The position numbers and the translations under genes were made by a program. A stretch of DNA of 64,000 bases. Origin: Rhabditophanes sp. KR3021. Taxonomy: Eukaryota; Nematoda; Chromadorea; Rhabditida; Alloionematidae. The notes under the pieces are model-generated. The model was not told the DNA's origin. It ran no database searches and saw only the letters and a program-made list of their open reading frames with translations. This document shows positions 35,701-47,313 of this stretch, one piece after another. How positions within the stretch are numbered: the stretch's first letter is position 1; each line of letters starts with the position of its first letter. Where the stretch lies: assembly GCA_963281155.1 (NCBI GenBank), contig CAUJLY010000006.1:3968001-4032000 (forward strand). The letters run 5' to 3'.

Positions 35701-37507
35701 GTAAATAGCTATTAAGAAGCTTGATCATCCTCTTTTCATGATTCAAACGTGGATCGTTGTTAATACTACTGGTGCTTAACACAAATTATTACGTTACATT
35801 TTACGAATATTTAGACAGAAATTGTAACTTTGTTGGAATGATCGATGCAAAAGTGTCCAAATCATACTCAATGATCATTGCGTTTATTTACATCACTAAC
35901 TTTTTATAGACTCCCCATTTTTTGTTTCTTCTAAATACGATTACCAACATATCTTTATTTATTTTTCGGTTTTTTAATAAAATCAGAGATTTAAAATACT
36001 TCTTACCTTGTCGACATTCAACTCTCGTGAAGTTTGTTGATTGTGATTTAAAAATCATGCACCAAATTATTACTAATTCAGAGGATACCCTACTCAAAGT
36101 CTCAAAGTGTGGGAGGATAAATAACATTTTTAATTAAAATAAGTTTATATTTATCTTAACTTTGCTATTTATACACCACACACATACACAAATCAAACTG
36201 ATTTGATATCAATATGTACATGTAAAAATATTTTACTATAGCTTTATATATTGTTTCTATATTTTGCCAGAAGATTTAGAGACCTAGGTATGATTAGTTT
36301 TTGCATATATTAAATGCATTTATATCTATTTGAATACATATATTCAACGCTTTGACAACTCTCAATTTCAAACTTGATCACATAGGTGATGTAAACATGT
36401 AGCTGTAGTTGCTTATATCTTTATCCATTACATTTACATTATTGCTTAACGTATCATCTATATATTCATCGGATGATTTATTAGTGTTAAAGTATATTGC
36501 TTTATCAGTTTATTAATCCTCAATAGTATATGAGCTGCAACGGCCCCCGCAGGCTATCTTTGACGGAAAGAGAGGGAGAGTGAACGGAAGCTCTAAAATA
36601 TATTTATATCATTGCTAATCATATCACAATACGAGTTGATCTATTCACATTGAATGTTGTTGATTTTTTCATTTATACCGACAAAGCACATCTATTGCTT
36701 TTAAACTCTCCTCGCCCCTTTTTCTCAATTTAAAATACAAATGTATATTAGAAACTCTGCTATGACTTAGATCTTGCTAGAGAAAAACACACTGAGTAGG
36801 CGTTTTAACTAAAACCTATATTTTGCGAGTATGGCATTTAAGAGTTAAATGTTGTAATCTACTGGTCTTGGCGGGCCCAAACATTTTAATATATATTTCG
36901 ATCCTCTTACCAAATCTCCCTTATCTTACCAACAAATCAGATCGTGTGCCATTGAATCCCTACTTAAAGATCACCTCTCTCTTTGCTTTGACACAAAACA
37001 TTGAGTTATAATTTTCTTATTGCCTTAATTTATCTGTTTGTTTGTAACGCTATCTATAAAGACAAAACCAATTCAACGTAGCCTCAACTCAAATCATTAT
37101 CTATATTTCCTGCACCACAAAGTGTTGATTAAATGTTTGATTTGGCACACGTTTCAATTAAAGTCATTACACAAATCTAACATTCTTTGACACAATTATT
37201 ATATCAGACATTTTATAATAGTCGACCGAAATTTGCAGCAATATTGCTATCACGTTTACTAGTTTTGTAGTTTTGATGTTATAGCAATTTTTAAAATCTT
37301 TTTATTCCACCTACTTGATATAAATTCGAGAGCCCAGAATTTCTTTTCTATCACCTCGAATAATTAAAAAATTGCTAGACTAATAAAAGTAGTTATGTAT
37401 TTTCAACTATGTCACGTTTCAATTTTATACCTATTTTTATATTTTTGAGTTGACATTTGCATAATTGGGATTTGGTACTTTCAGATCAGTGTATCATTTA
37501 GAACATC
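32747..37507. other. 4.8-kb non-coding region upstream of dim-1
   Basis: No complete gene is supported. Two short protein-like frames, 33348-33425 (VEGIAEFNAYGVSEHV) and 33566-33775 (SHLKSVRTLKITAVGPLSF), might be exons or relics of one unrecognised gene. A block at about 36530-36600 is much richer in G and C (GCAACGGCCCCCGCAGGC followed by a GGAAAGAGAGGGAGAG purine run). A TACTTTCAG acceptor at 37477-37485 begins the dim-1 message. The rest is featureless AT-rich DNA and probably contains muscle control elements. Confidence 0.5.
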
Positions 37508-38518
37508 ATGCCAGACGGAAAAGCCCCACATTTTCCCCAACAACCACTTGCCAAGCAAAATGATGATGGTTCTCTCGAACTCGAATGCTTCGTCGAAGCT
37601 AGTCCCGAACCACAAGTAAAATGGTTTTACGACAACGTAAGTAATAATAAATTAGTAACCTTAATTATTCACTCTTCTTAGAACGAAGTCAAAGACACCG
37701 GAAGATGGGATATCAAAATGCTTAATAAAGGAAACGACTCATACTCAGCTGTTCTTAAAATCAAGGAACTAGCTGATCAAGATGCCGGGCTTTACCGTTG
37801 TACAATTGTCAATCCATTCGGAAAAGGTAATGCCAACTTCAATTTAAAGCTTACCGGATTTTCGTCACCATCTTTCACTGAGAAACCACAAATTTCATCA
37901 AGAGATGCTGGAAGAGTCATGATTATGGAATTCAGATGTAAATCAGTCTTGAAACCAACTTTCCACTGGCAAAAGGGAGAAGAAATTGTTACCGAATCCG
38001 ACCGTATTAAGATTTTATCAAGAGAAGAACCAAATAACATCTTTTATTGCGCTGTCGAAATTACTGACCCAAAGAAAGAAAAGGATGCCGGTCAATTCAT
38101 TTGCGTCGGAGCCAACACCTCAGGAAAATTGACCGCTACCTTCAGCGTGAAGTTCGAAGTTCCACAAGGAGCCCCAACCTTCACCAGAAAACCCCAGATT
38201 CTTCAAAAGACTTCCGAATCTGGAGATCCATGCATTGTCTTCGACATTGGATACCAAGCCGACAAGAATCCAGTTGTTGTATGGCTTAACCCAAAGGGAA
38301 AGAAAATGAAGGAAGGAACAAGAATTAAGTTCTCTGAAGCCTCTGATGGTGGTGCCAACACACATACCGCCCAACTAGAAATCAAGAACTACAAGGCAAA
38401 GGACACAGGAACCTACACATGTAACATCAAGAACGATTGCGGCGAAGCTAATGTCGAACTCACCCTCAACATTGAAGGACCAATGGATGATGCCGCTGAT
38501 GATGGAAGTGAAGCTTAA
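37508..38518 (+). CDS. dim-1: disorganized muscle protein 1-like, three Ig I-set domains
   Basis: Exons 37508-37636 and 37682-38518 (45-bp phase-0 intron) give 321 residues without signal peptide or membrane span. Three I-set immunoglobulin domains are in tandem: about 5-107 ([31 protein letters not shown]), 112-215 ([19 protein letters not shown]) and 218-310 ([20 protein letters not shown]). The second domain has Cys/Trp/Cys in place; the third replaces the first Cys region with CIVFDI. It ends in an acidic tail [10 protein letters not shown]. This is the layout of DIM-1, an intracellular protein that stabilises dense-body (adhesion-site) components in C. elegans body-wall muscle. Codons are clearly richer in C at third positions than in other genes here, as in strongly expressed genes. 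Convergent with the next gene. Confidence 0.9.
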
Positions 38519-38896
38519 TTTAAATGCTAATCAAGTTCTCTCTAATGGTGTCATTTAATGTCCCAAACCTATTCTCATCCATAATTTCAACACACACATG
38601 TCTTTATAATTCTACCAAGCCGAAACAATCTAACAACAAATATATGTCTTGTTCGAGAAAGCAAAAAGAAAGTTTTTTTGATTAATCTTTTATACTTTTG
38701 ACAACAAAAAAACTTTTTTATTTAAAATTTGTTCAATCTCAGAATGTATCAACTATAAAGTTATTTATGATAATGGATAAATTTTATGTTTGTCAAGCAT
38801 ATGGCATTCCTTTTGTGATTTGGTTGCAATACACATTTACAGATAATAATTAAGTACTTTACAACATTTATACTTTTGTCAAATAAAAAAATTAAC
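38519..38896. other. convergent 3' UTR region
   Basis: 378 bp between the dim-1 stop and the stop of the reverse-strand cysteine-rich gene. It consists of 3' UTR sequence of both, with no other feature seen. Confidence 0.5.
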
Positions 38897-39763
38897 TTAT
38901 TCTTTTTGTATTTTATGGTGAGGAAACTTTAATTGACGGCAACTTTTGGGACACTGAAATGAATTAATGTTATTAAGTAAATGCAATAACTTGCCAGTAC
39001 AGGCAGCTGTGCATTCAGGATGATGGGCTGAAATGCCAGACCTTGCGAATTCACAACCCCACCAACCAGATTCCTTTCCACAATTCGTATTAAACGGCTG
39101 AGCATAACATTTTGTTAATGTCAATAAATCAAAACATATTTGATCGGGACTTGTTGTTGATGTTAGATATGCAGTTTCACATTGGGCGAGAATCGTGGCA
39201 TTCGTGGCATATGTATTCGACATACAAATGTCATTAAGTAAATAAGCTAAAAAGTGATAAACATGCACATATGGATTATTCGGTTAGACTTACATTCTAA
39301 TCCACCACCACATGCAAACGTTAACTCTCTTATCATTTGAACATACGTTTTAGCTTGATTTGGATCAAAAGAATGCTGTACGAAGTAGTCGACCGAATAG
39401 CATGATAGACCCGAAATTCCTAAACAGGTTCGATAAGAGGCAAAGGCCTTACAAACCATCAATACACCCTCAGCTTTTCCGTCACGATAAGCTTGAACTA
39501 TTTGACTTCTGTAACATGAGGGATTATAATAGGTACTTGCACCATTACAGACAGTTGAAGGAATATTTAAATCAGCTCGAAAGTTAGCATCGCAGCATCT
39601 CAAAACAACGGGATCACAAGCTTCTGTCGTGGCTTCCCCACAGGCCGTTGACTCAATTTTTTTCCCAATTATTAACACTTTAAAAAATAAACAAATAAAT
39701 GGTCTGTAGCAATTTAAGATGGCTATAATTACCTAATAATATGAAAAAATAAACCCTTCGCAT
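38897..39763 (-). CDS. cysteine-rich secreted nematode protein
   Basis: Exons (reverse strand) 39763-39733, 39677-39294 and 39246-38897 (introns of 55 and 47 bp) give 254 residues. The 31-nt first exon plus the start of exon 2 encode a signal peptide, MRRVYFFILLVLIIGKK. About 25 Cys follow in spaced pairs, for example CDPVVLRCC, SCYRSQI, RTCLGISGLSC, FACGGGLE, DICMSN and ECTAACTG. The spacing loosely resembles nematode DUF19-type secreted domains, but the match is not close and I do not assign the family. There is no enzyme motif. All Cys are likely disulfide-bonded in a secreted, helical protein. The start is chosen because the upstream short exon supplies Met plus signal sequence in the right phase; without it the protein would begin at a GTG. 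Confidence 0.75.
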
Positions 39764-41635
39764 AATCTATTTGTTTATTGCAAAGTTCCAAAATTGCGGT
39801 GTGATAAATATTCAGTATTAGCAAATTAATAGCATTAATATTAAATACCAATCTACACGTTAATATACTCACAAGTGTATTGATGTCTTATCAAGCTAAA
39901 AAATTTGACTACCTTATCGTGTCACTTACAGTGCACAATGCGAAAGAGTTGATGTTTTATAAAAATTATGATAATTAAGGGGGAATATGAATATGTTATG
40001 TAGTTGTATTTTATTTAGATGTAGTTTGAGTCATATGTGTTATTTACTTTATTTATTTTTAAAAGTTTTATCTTCGCTGCTTAGTTCATTCAAACTTACC
40101 GTTCTTATGTATTCAACATCTTTTTGTACACCTATGCAAACATTGTGACCCAGTATTGGGACTCTCTCGACACGATCTGCAGTGGTAAAGGCATATCATG
40201 CCTATGAAATAATAAAGACAGCATCTTATGTCACGATAACTGTTTATTAAGAAAATTATTTATCAAGAACAACTATTTGGCGTTTGCATCCGTTATACTT
40301 TTTATTGAAAAGGCCACTATTATATTGCTTCTATACTTATACTTAACTAAACAAACAAAAATGATGGCTATTTAACTATCTAGCATTCAGAATGACATCT
40401 TTATAATATCAATTCGCTTTGGTTTTCAGCATTGGTGGCCATGGATTTTTAAGTGCATCACCAAATAACAGTTTTATATGATTACATTACTTGATATAAA
40501 AAATGTAGGATTTCACATTTCCCCTTTTCATTGACAAAAAAGCTTGTTCATAGAAAAAGATACACATCAAATTGTTTTTAGCTCGATACACATAGATATC
40601 TCTATTAATATTAGCACATGGCGTAATAGAGAAATTTACGTAATATTTATAACAAATAAAATAATACACACACGCCACTCTTTGATCTCATAAAAGTATT
40701 CCCGAAATTCATGTGATTCCTTTCATTAAAATTTATACTTATTGCTATATTTGGTATCAAGATTCATTTGATGTTATCATTGTTTTTAACACATGTAAGC
40801 TTAATCACTGTGGAAAGACTAGTTATGCTAAATCGTATGACTACGTCATACGTTGAATTTAGCGTTGCTAAGTTTAGATGTAACAATTTGATTCACGTTA
40901 ATCACAACATAAAGTTTTTATATTCTTGAAGGTAATTTAAAAAGTTAAAAATAGCGCTTTTGCCAACAAAAGTACACATTCGTTCTCTTGAATGTGTTCT
41001 TGCTTAAAATGTCTGATACAATATTTTGAATAGTTTAATTGTGCACCCTACTTATCGGCCTTTTAGGTCTTTTTTAAAACATTTGCTCATTAATTACATT
41101 TTTTATTGTCAATAGATGTGAAATGCATTTTGATAAGTTATTATTAAAGCAAGTTTTATTAACCATGCACACAATTTGATCTGCCCTGGTTGTACATTGA
41201 TGCAATTGCTTCCGCTAAATTATAAAAAAAATAGACTAAATTTAATTTGTTAAAAAACTATTACTATTAACTATTCAATGTCCCATTTTAAACAAAAAGG
41301 GTTAAAAAAATTAAATGAAAGGGTAGACGCCATTCTCTTTGGCTTCTTGGCAACACTTCTTTTAACCATACTTTTAATTGATACTTTCAGTCTTAGGCGA
41401 AAATTGCTGGCAATATGTGTGTTGTTTTTATTAGTTTGAATTATATTCTGTCCAATATATAATATATTATTTTCATTCTTTTCCACTGTAATCATTAATT
41501 TTTGTTCGATGGTTTTTACATCTATTTTTGTTTTAATAATAATTTATGACATTGTTTATGTAAATGCAACTAATTTTCCCTCGTTTTATAGGTCTGATAT
41601 TGGGATCAAGTGATGGGTCAATTTGACTAGCAATA
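39764..41635. other. divergent intergenic region
   Basis: 1.9 kb between the cysteine-rich gene (-) and PDZD8 (+). It holds both promoters. A GC-richer hairpin at 40827-40863 stands out; otherwise I see nothing beyond AT-rich DNA. Reverse-strand frames at 40487-40678 and 41271-41495 have no supporting features. Confidence 0.5.
40827..40863. repeat. 15-bp stem-loop containing a CRE-like TACGTCA
   Basis: GCTAAATCGTATGAC (40827-40841) pairs with GTCATACG (40845-40852) and, past a 4-nt bulge TTGA, ATTTAGC (40857-40863). The loop is only TAC. The inner palindrome contains TACGTCA, a CREB/ATF-like site. It lies about 780 bp before the PDZD8 start codon. Function, if any, is unknown. Confidence 0.5.
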
Positions 41636-44600
41636 ATGATTGAATTTGTATACGGTTTTGCTTGCGGCGCTATTTGCCTCGTATGCAGTATTCTCTTTTT
41701 CCTATATTTACAATTTGGCGAACAAACGAAAGCACCGAATGTTTCCGAACAGACAGATTCTTTCACAATTCCCAGTGTAAGGGCTATTTAATTTATTTTA
41801 TCTTATCGTTTTTTGCAGGAAATTAGGTCATTTTTAAACCTCGATGAAGAAACCATTAAAACTTCAGAAAAAGAGTCATGTTTTTCACTTTCGCTCATTC
41901 TTCACTTTTTGTTTCAAGAACACAAAGACACACGCTTGTTTAGACGCTGGCTGCATAAAAGATTGCAATTAGAATTAAATGACATTTCGTCGAGAAATGC
42001 AGCAGCACATTATGTTGTCCACCATGTTCGTGTTAGGGATTTGTCGGTTGGTTCTCAATTTCCAATTATCAAAAATATTGCCGTTGAAAATATGAAAATT
42101 TGTGAAACAGACAACTCCATTGAATCATTGTCACTTTTGATAGATTTAACATACACCGGAGATTTTCATACTTCCATTTTTGCAAGTACATTCTTGGGTG
42201 AAACATATATTGGAGTAAAAATAGCAAAATTGACTGGTACTGCTAGAATAATCATGTCTAGACACCCTTACCCTCACTGGGCGTTTTGCTTCACAACAAC
42301 CCCCAATTTGGAGCTTGAATTTGAAACTCAATTTGGTGGAATTGCTGCTCATTACTTTACCCAATTAATTGACAAGCAATTTAGAAGCATGTTGCAAAAG
42401 AAACAAGTGTGGCCAAACTATAAAATTCGATATAGACCATTTTTCCCAAATCCTTTAATGCAACCTACACCTTCACCAAGAACTTTTCAACACGTTGAGA
42501 TTGAAGGAGGTCTCCAGGTCACAGTTATTCAAGGAACCAGGTTGCCCGTCCAAATTGTTGATAAAAATGCAACTGTTTATGTAGCCGTGTTTCTTGATCC
42601 TAGACCTTTTGCAAACTACACAGCAAATAACAATCATTGCACCACACTCATGATCAACTTTCCTCGAAACGATGCCAAAGAAGAGTTAGGTTTAACATTC
42701 GCAAAATGCTCAGATGATTTTGGTTCCAAGAAGATCAAAATTGAGAGTGTTGTTTTGGATTCATCTGCAGCTGCTGCAGGCTTTAAACATTCCGACATTA
42801 TTTTGTCAGTCAATAACGTGATCATACACAACGAAAATCAAGTAGTAAAACTACTAACGTACACCAAGGGGGATCTTGCCGTCCTTGTCGAAAGGGAAAA
42901 TGAAGATTTATTTAGATCAGATACGCCTGATAGCATGGAAGATTTGATAGATGAGGAGTTGGTAAATGTTGAGTTTGATACTAAAAGAGATAAGAATGGA
43001 CAATTGGTGATGACGACGATTGTTGATTCCCACGGTGTTAGAGAAGAGACACTTGAGAAAATCAAAGGCCAAATCACTGATGACTTAAAAAATGAAACAA
43101 GCCCTTCGCATGTCAATGTAACTGAAAATAATGAGACGGAAGAAAAAGCCTCATTGTCAGTTGGCAAATCATATCAAAAAACACCAAGCACTTCTCCTAC
43201 CATCGAAATTCACCCATCACCTTTTAAAAGAGCTGGAACAACAGTTAGACCTATGTCATACCTAGAAGGTAAAATGGAAAAAGGGGGTGATAAGAAGTGG
43301 AATAGCTGTGACAACTTAGTCGTAAATTATCCTGAAGAAAGTGTTGGGAGTTGTGAGAATGGGGAAGACAAAAGGTCAATGCATTCCCAACAACACGAGC
43401 AAGATACTTCCTCCGATGCTATTGATAACATTTCCGAAGATAACGATTCTTTGACATCGTCAAAAATGAGTAAAAAAACAAGAATTGCAGTGAAATGTCA
43501 ACAGGTTGTCAGTAAATTTAGCACAGGCAAAAGCAAATTAAACGAAATGTTAAAAGGAAGAAAGGACAGACCTAATTCTGTCTATGATTCTGAACGTGCG
43601 TCTGACAATATCGACGAATTGTGCGAGGAAGCAACTGAGGAAAACATATTTAATTGTGATACTGATTCACTTGTAAATCCCACTACTTTAATGAACGATC
43701 ATAATGATAAAAAACGTCCAAATTCATTAGAAGTACCGGTAGTTGATGCCTCCAGCAAAAATAAAACAAAGAATGGGGTTAAGGCAAAGAAACTTAAGAA
43801 AACCTCGACCGTGAGTACACCACATTCGAAAGACGACCTTAGTCAGAATGAAAGCTTGAACAAAAGTAAAATCTTTGCAAAGAATACGAGCGATGTTCCT
43901 CTTCAAGAAAAAGTCAAATGGAATGAAAATCTCCATTTTTCACTTGAGAAAAATGTCACAAAGTATTTGAATGTATTGGTGTATGCAAAAATGGACGCAT
44001 CTGCAGAACCTTCAATTGAAAAAGAAGCCCTTGACAAGAATGAAAAGTGTGGTGCAGACAAAGACAAGGCCGAAAAAGATAATGGAGACAACACTCCTAT
44101 TCTTCTGGGCTATGTAAGTTTAAAATAACTTTCTTGCAACTATTATCAATTCGTTTTTAGACAAGTGTTTACATTCCACAAATAATTGATGATTGCAACT
44201 TGACAATGTCAAAATGTCACAAGGAAGTATTTGACTTGAGACCAACAAGAAGTTCAAACCTTCAATTTACGAACAACTTCAATATTTCAAACAAACCAGG
44301 ATTTGACAGAAGATTGTGTTTCGGGGATATAAAAATTGGTTTCAAATATTACGAGAAAGGTATTCCGGAAGAGGTTTCTAAGAAAGTCACAGACACCCAA
44401 TCACTTAAATCTTCTAAATCAGCCGAAAAATCAAGCAAAGCCTCTTTGAAAGAAGAGGAATTTAAAAAAGTCAAAGTTTCCCAAGATAATTCCGTTAATC
44501 AGCCTTCAAAGCCCAAATATCCCCACAATTGGAGTAGTATTGTTGGAAAGTCCACACATGGCTTGCTTTGTGAAGTTTGCAAAACAAAACATTGGTTTGC

Positions 44601-45393
44601 TGGTCTTAATAAATGTGTGACTTGCAATATGCTTGCCCATTCTAAAAAATGTGTTGACAAAGCCGTGATGGAATATGAATGCAATCCAGAAAATGTGAGA
44701 AATGCGATAACAGAAATGGAACAGAATTTGTTATCCAAATCAGCCTCCAAAGCTTCAATTATCGAATATACAAATGAACAAATACCAATATCGAGTAAAG
44801 AAACTGACTTGAAAGATCCTGATCACAAAGATAGTCCCAAAGGATTAAGAAGGAGAAAATTCGCGCAAAAAGTTTCAGAAGGTATTAAATTTATAGGAAA
44901 AGCATATGCAGAAAGCAAAAATTCTAAGAAAGCAATGGAGAGTAACGAACAATTAGTCAACATGATTCATTTGGAAGAGATTATATCAGAAGAACTGGCT
45001 GTTTTGGAATGTCCAAAAGGTGTGAGAGAAATGAATATTGAACCCCACAATTCCTACAATGAACAAGTCATTAATTCAATTCGTGAACAAGCGAAAGTAT
45101 GCTTTCATGAAATTACCGATTTAACAGAAAGAAAAGACAAATGCGAGGAGAAAGTAAACATCGTTCAAAAGTATATTAATGATGTTGTTCTCAAAAAAAG
45201 TGAAATTCGACTGGAAACAAAGTCAAGCGAAGAAGGCTTACCTTCAGACATCGTCCCTGATCCCGAAGAAGCTTTGAAACTTCAAAAGCAAATTGACGAT
45301 TATGATTTAAAGTTGCAAGCGTTAGCTTTAGTTATGATCTATTATTGTACAGGCCAAAAATATTGTACTAATTCCCATGAAGACGATTTTTAA
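41636..45393 (+). CDS. pdzd-8: PDZD8-like SMP/PDZ/C2/C1 lipid-transfer protein
   Basis: Exons 41636-41776, 41819-44113 and 44161-45393, all phase 0, give 1222 residues. Order: an N-terminal membrane anchor (residues 1-25, ACGAICLVCSILFFLYL); an SMP lipid-transfer domain, about 80-260 (RHPYPHWAFCF, EFETQFGG); a PDZ domain, about 315-407, with ELGLTF as carboxylate loop; a long Ser/Lys-rich linker; a C2-like domain around 745-870 (VKWNENLHFSL..TSVYIPQI); a C1 zinc domain at about 933-983 (HNWSS..CEVC..CVTC..HSKKC..C, all ligands present); and a C-terminal coiled coil with paired Glu/Lys heptads. This is the full PDZD8 order. In animals PDZD8 sits in the ER membrane at contacts with late endosomes, lysosomes and mitochondria and moves lipids. 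AATAAA is at 45497-45502. The best-supported large gene here beside PTEN and zag-1. Confidence 0.93.
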
Positions 45394-45917
45394 TTGCCCG
45401 AGTATAACTTATATTAACAGTTATTTTATATTTCAAGTATTCAAAACAAGAAAATATCTTAATATCAACATATACTTTTTTAATCTTGTTGCCAAAAATA
45501 AAATAATTTATTTGTACAGACGTTGTTCTTAAATTCATTATTTTCAATATACTGCAATTTATAATAAGTTGTTTCTACGTATTTAACACTTATGCGTATA
45601 CACAAACAATTTGTACCTAGAATAATATTGGTATCACCGTAGTTCAAAAGATGTCTGTCAATAATTACAACCTATCTCTTTTAGGCTCACTGGTTACTAT
45701 AGTAATTTTTCGTAGTGTATTTTTTGTCATCTTTAAAACATTCATATCTTTTGGCTCTTTTACGCTAAAAGTCTGAATAAGTACTTATTTTGTTCGCCTT
45801 TTCAAGCTCTGTAAGATGGTATAAAAACATTTAAATAAACCCTATTTCAAAAAAAGTTACTAGTGTCTTCAGGACCATTAATTAACTCCGTTATAAAAAG
45901 TTACTTTGTGATTCAAA
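45394..45917. other. PDZD8 3' UTR and spacer
   Basis: Contains the PDZD8 polyadenylation signal and about 400 bp of AT-rich DNA. No further feature is seen. Confidence 0.5.
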
Positions 45918-47016
45918 TTGGCTAAAGTATACTCATTCGAAAGCGTTTTTCAAGGGGAATTGAATGAGTATAAAAAAACGTATGTCTTTTTAAAAAGTTA
46001 TGGGGTGTTATTTTCAGAAACAAATGAAAAAATAGTCTTTATTAATGAAAATGCTAAATTAAAGAAAACAATAACTTCATTAGAAGCAGCCATACGGATG
46101 TACAAATTGAAATACAATAAAATTAAAGACAATTGACAACGTTGAATTTGTCATTTGATCAAAAGGAAGATGAAACCGAAATTCTAAGAGACGAAAACTC
46201 AATACTGAGGTTAAAGATTGAGGAGCTAGAAGCAACAAAGATGCTACAGGTACGTTTAATCCAACTAAAAGTATTTAGATCTTCGAAAGTCCAACGACGT
46301 ATTTAGACAAATTCGAAAAAGCTGTTTAGGAATATTTTTCAAATTAAGAACTCAAAAATATCGTTTAAATTTAAATAATGTTGTAAATTTTTATATTTCC
46401 TTCTTTAGTTGTTTAGAACAAATGTCTGAGAAATAAAAATAAAGTAATAGATTTCGATAAAGTTATTGTGGAAGGAGAAAGATGCGTTATGTTTGCTTTT
46501 AAATGTGATGGACATGGTGGAGCTCGTAAAGATTATTCGTCAATTTCAGCTAACAACAAAAGAATGAGGGTAAAAGTTTTATCTGACGTTTTTCACTTTC
46601 TTAACACTGATTCCGTTGAACCTGATTTTTATCATTACAATTCTGATAAAGATTCACCATCGAAAGCTCTTGCATCAGTTGAAGATAATGTTACATTAGT
46701 TGCTCTTCGTCGCTTGAGCTTTAATAAAATGGAAACGATCAGAGCTGCCCTTTTAAAGTTGGGTTTCAATCTATTTCCCTCTACTAAATTAATAAAAAGG
46801 TACTTGGAAAACAACAATTATCCAATGTCGCATCAAATCGTGCCATTTGTCGTTCACAACCCAAAAGACCCGCTATATGAAGATGGCATAGCGTTTGTGA
46901 GAACAAATCTTGGAGAGTTCTTAGTCAAAAGGTGTGAGGCTTTGATGACGGCTGGTAATTTAAAGATGATTGGTAGAGCTATTTCCAGCAGATTGTGGCC
47001 ACTTTTTGCATATTAA
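45918..47016 (+). pseudogene. coiled-coil orphan, reading frame broken (possible element-derived gene)
   Basis: Three protein-like parts in order. Part 1 (45918-46136) is a coiled coil (NENAKLKKTITSLEAAI) that ends in TGA. Part 2 (46127-46248), shifted one frame, continues it (ETEILRDENSILRLKIEELE) and ends at a good donor CAG-GTACGT. Part 3 starts after an acceptor TTGTTTAG at 46416 and runs to 47016 with NKCLRNKNKVIDFDKVIVEG, FKCDGHGG, IRAALLKLGFNLFPSTK and AFVRTNLGEFLVKRCEAL. Part 3 is a compact, well-formed domain I do not recognise; its coiled-coil-plus-domain layout is reminiscent of proteins spread by mobile elements in nematodes. Parts 1 and 2 need a one-base frameshift or an unseen splice to join, so I call it a pseudogene; a sequencing error or alternative first exon is possible. 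No ATG start is found for part 1. Confidence 0.5.
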
Positions 47017-47313
47017 AGTTTAGTTTTAATAAAGTTTTAGTAATTTGCTTGTGTTACGTCTATTTTCAACTCTCTACCTGGCCGTCTTCAAAGTTGGGTC
47101 CCATATAAAGATTTTTTCTAAATCATCAAAATATATCAATTCTTAAAACCTTCATTTTTTATAAAAAAAATAAAATTACTATAGTAGCAACACAGTGATT
47201 TTTAAGTATAAATGATACTTTTATGAGTGTGTATGCAACAATATATACCGAAAATAAATTTAATTATAAGATAGCAATTATTATACAAATACGAAAATAT
47301 TTGGGAATCGGAA

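Noticed and set aside
41533..41766. 77-codon reverse frame with several Cys
   Set aside because: It overlaps the first PDZD8 exon, whose membrane anchor and donor site are well supported.
42838..43167. 109-codon reverse frame
   Set aside because: Antisense shadow of the PDZ and linker part of PDZD8.
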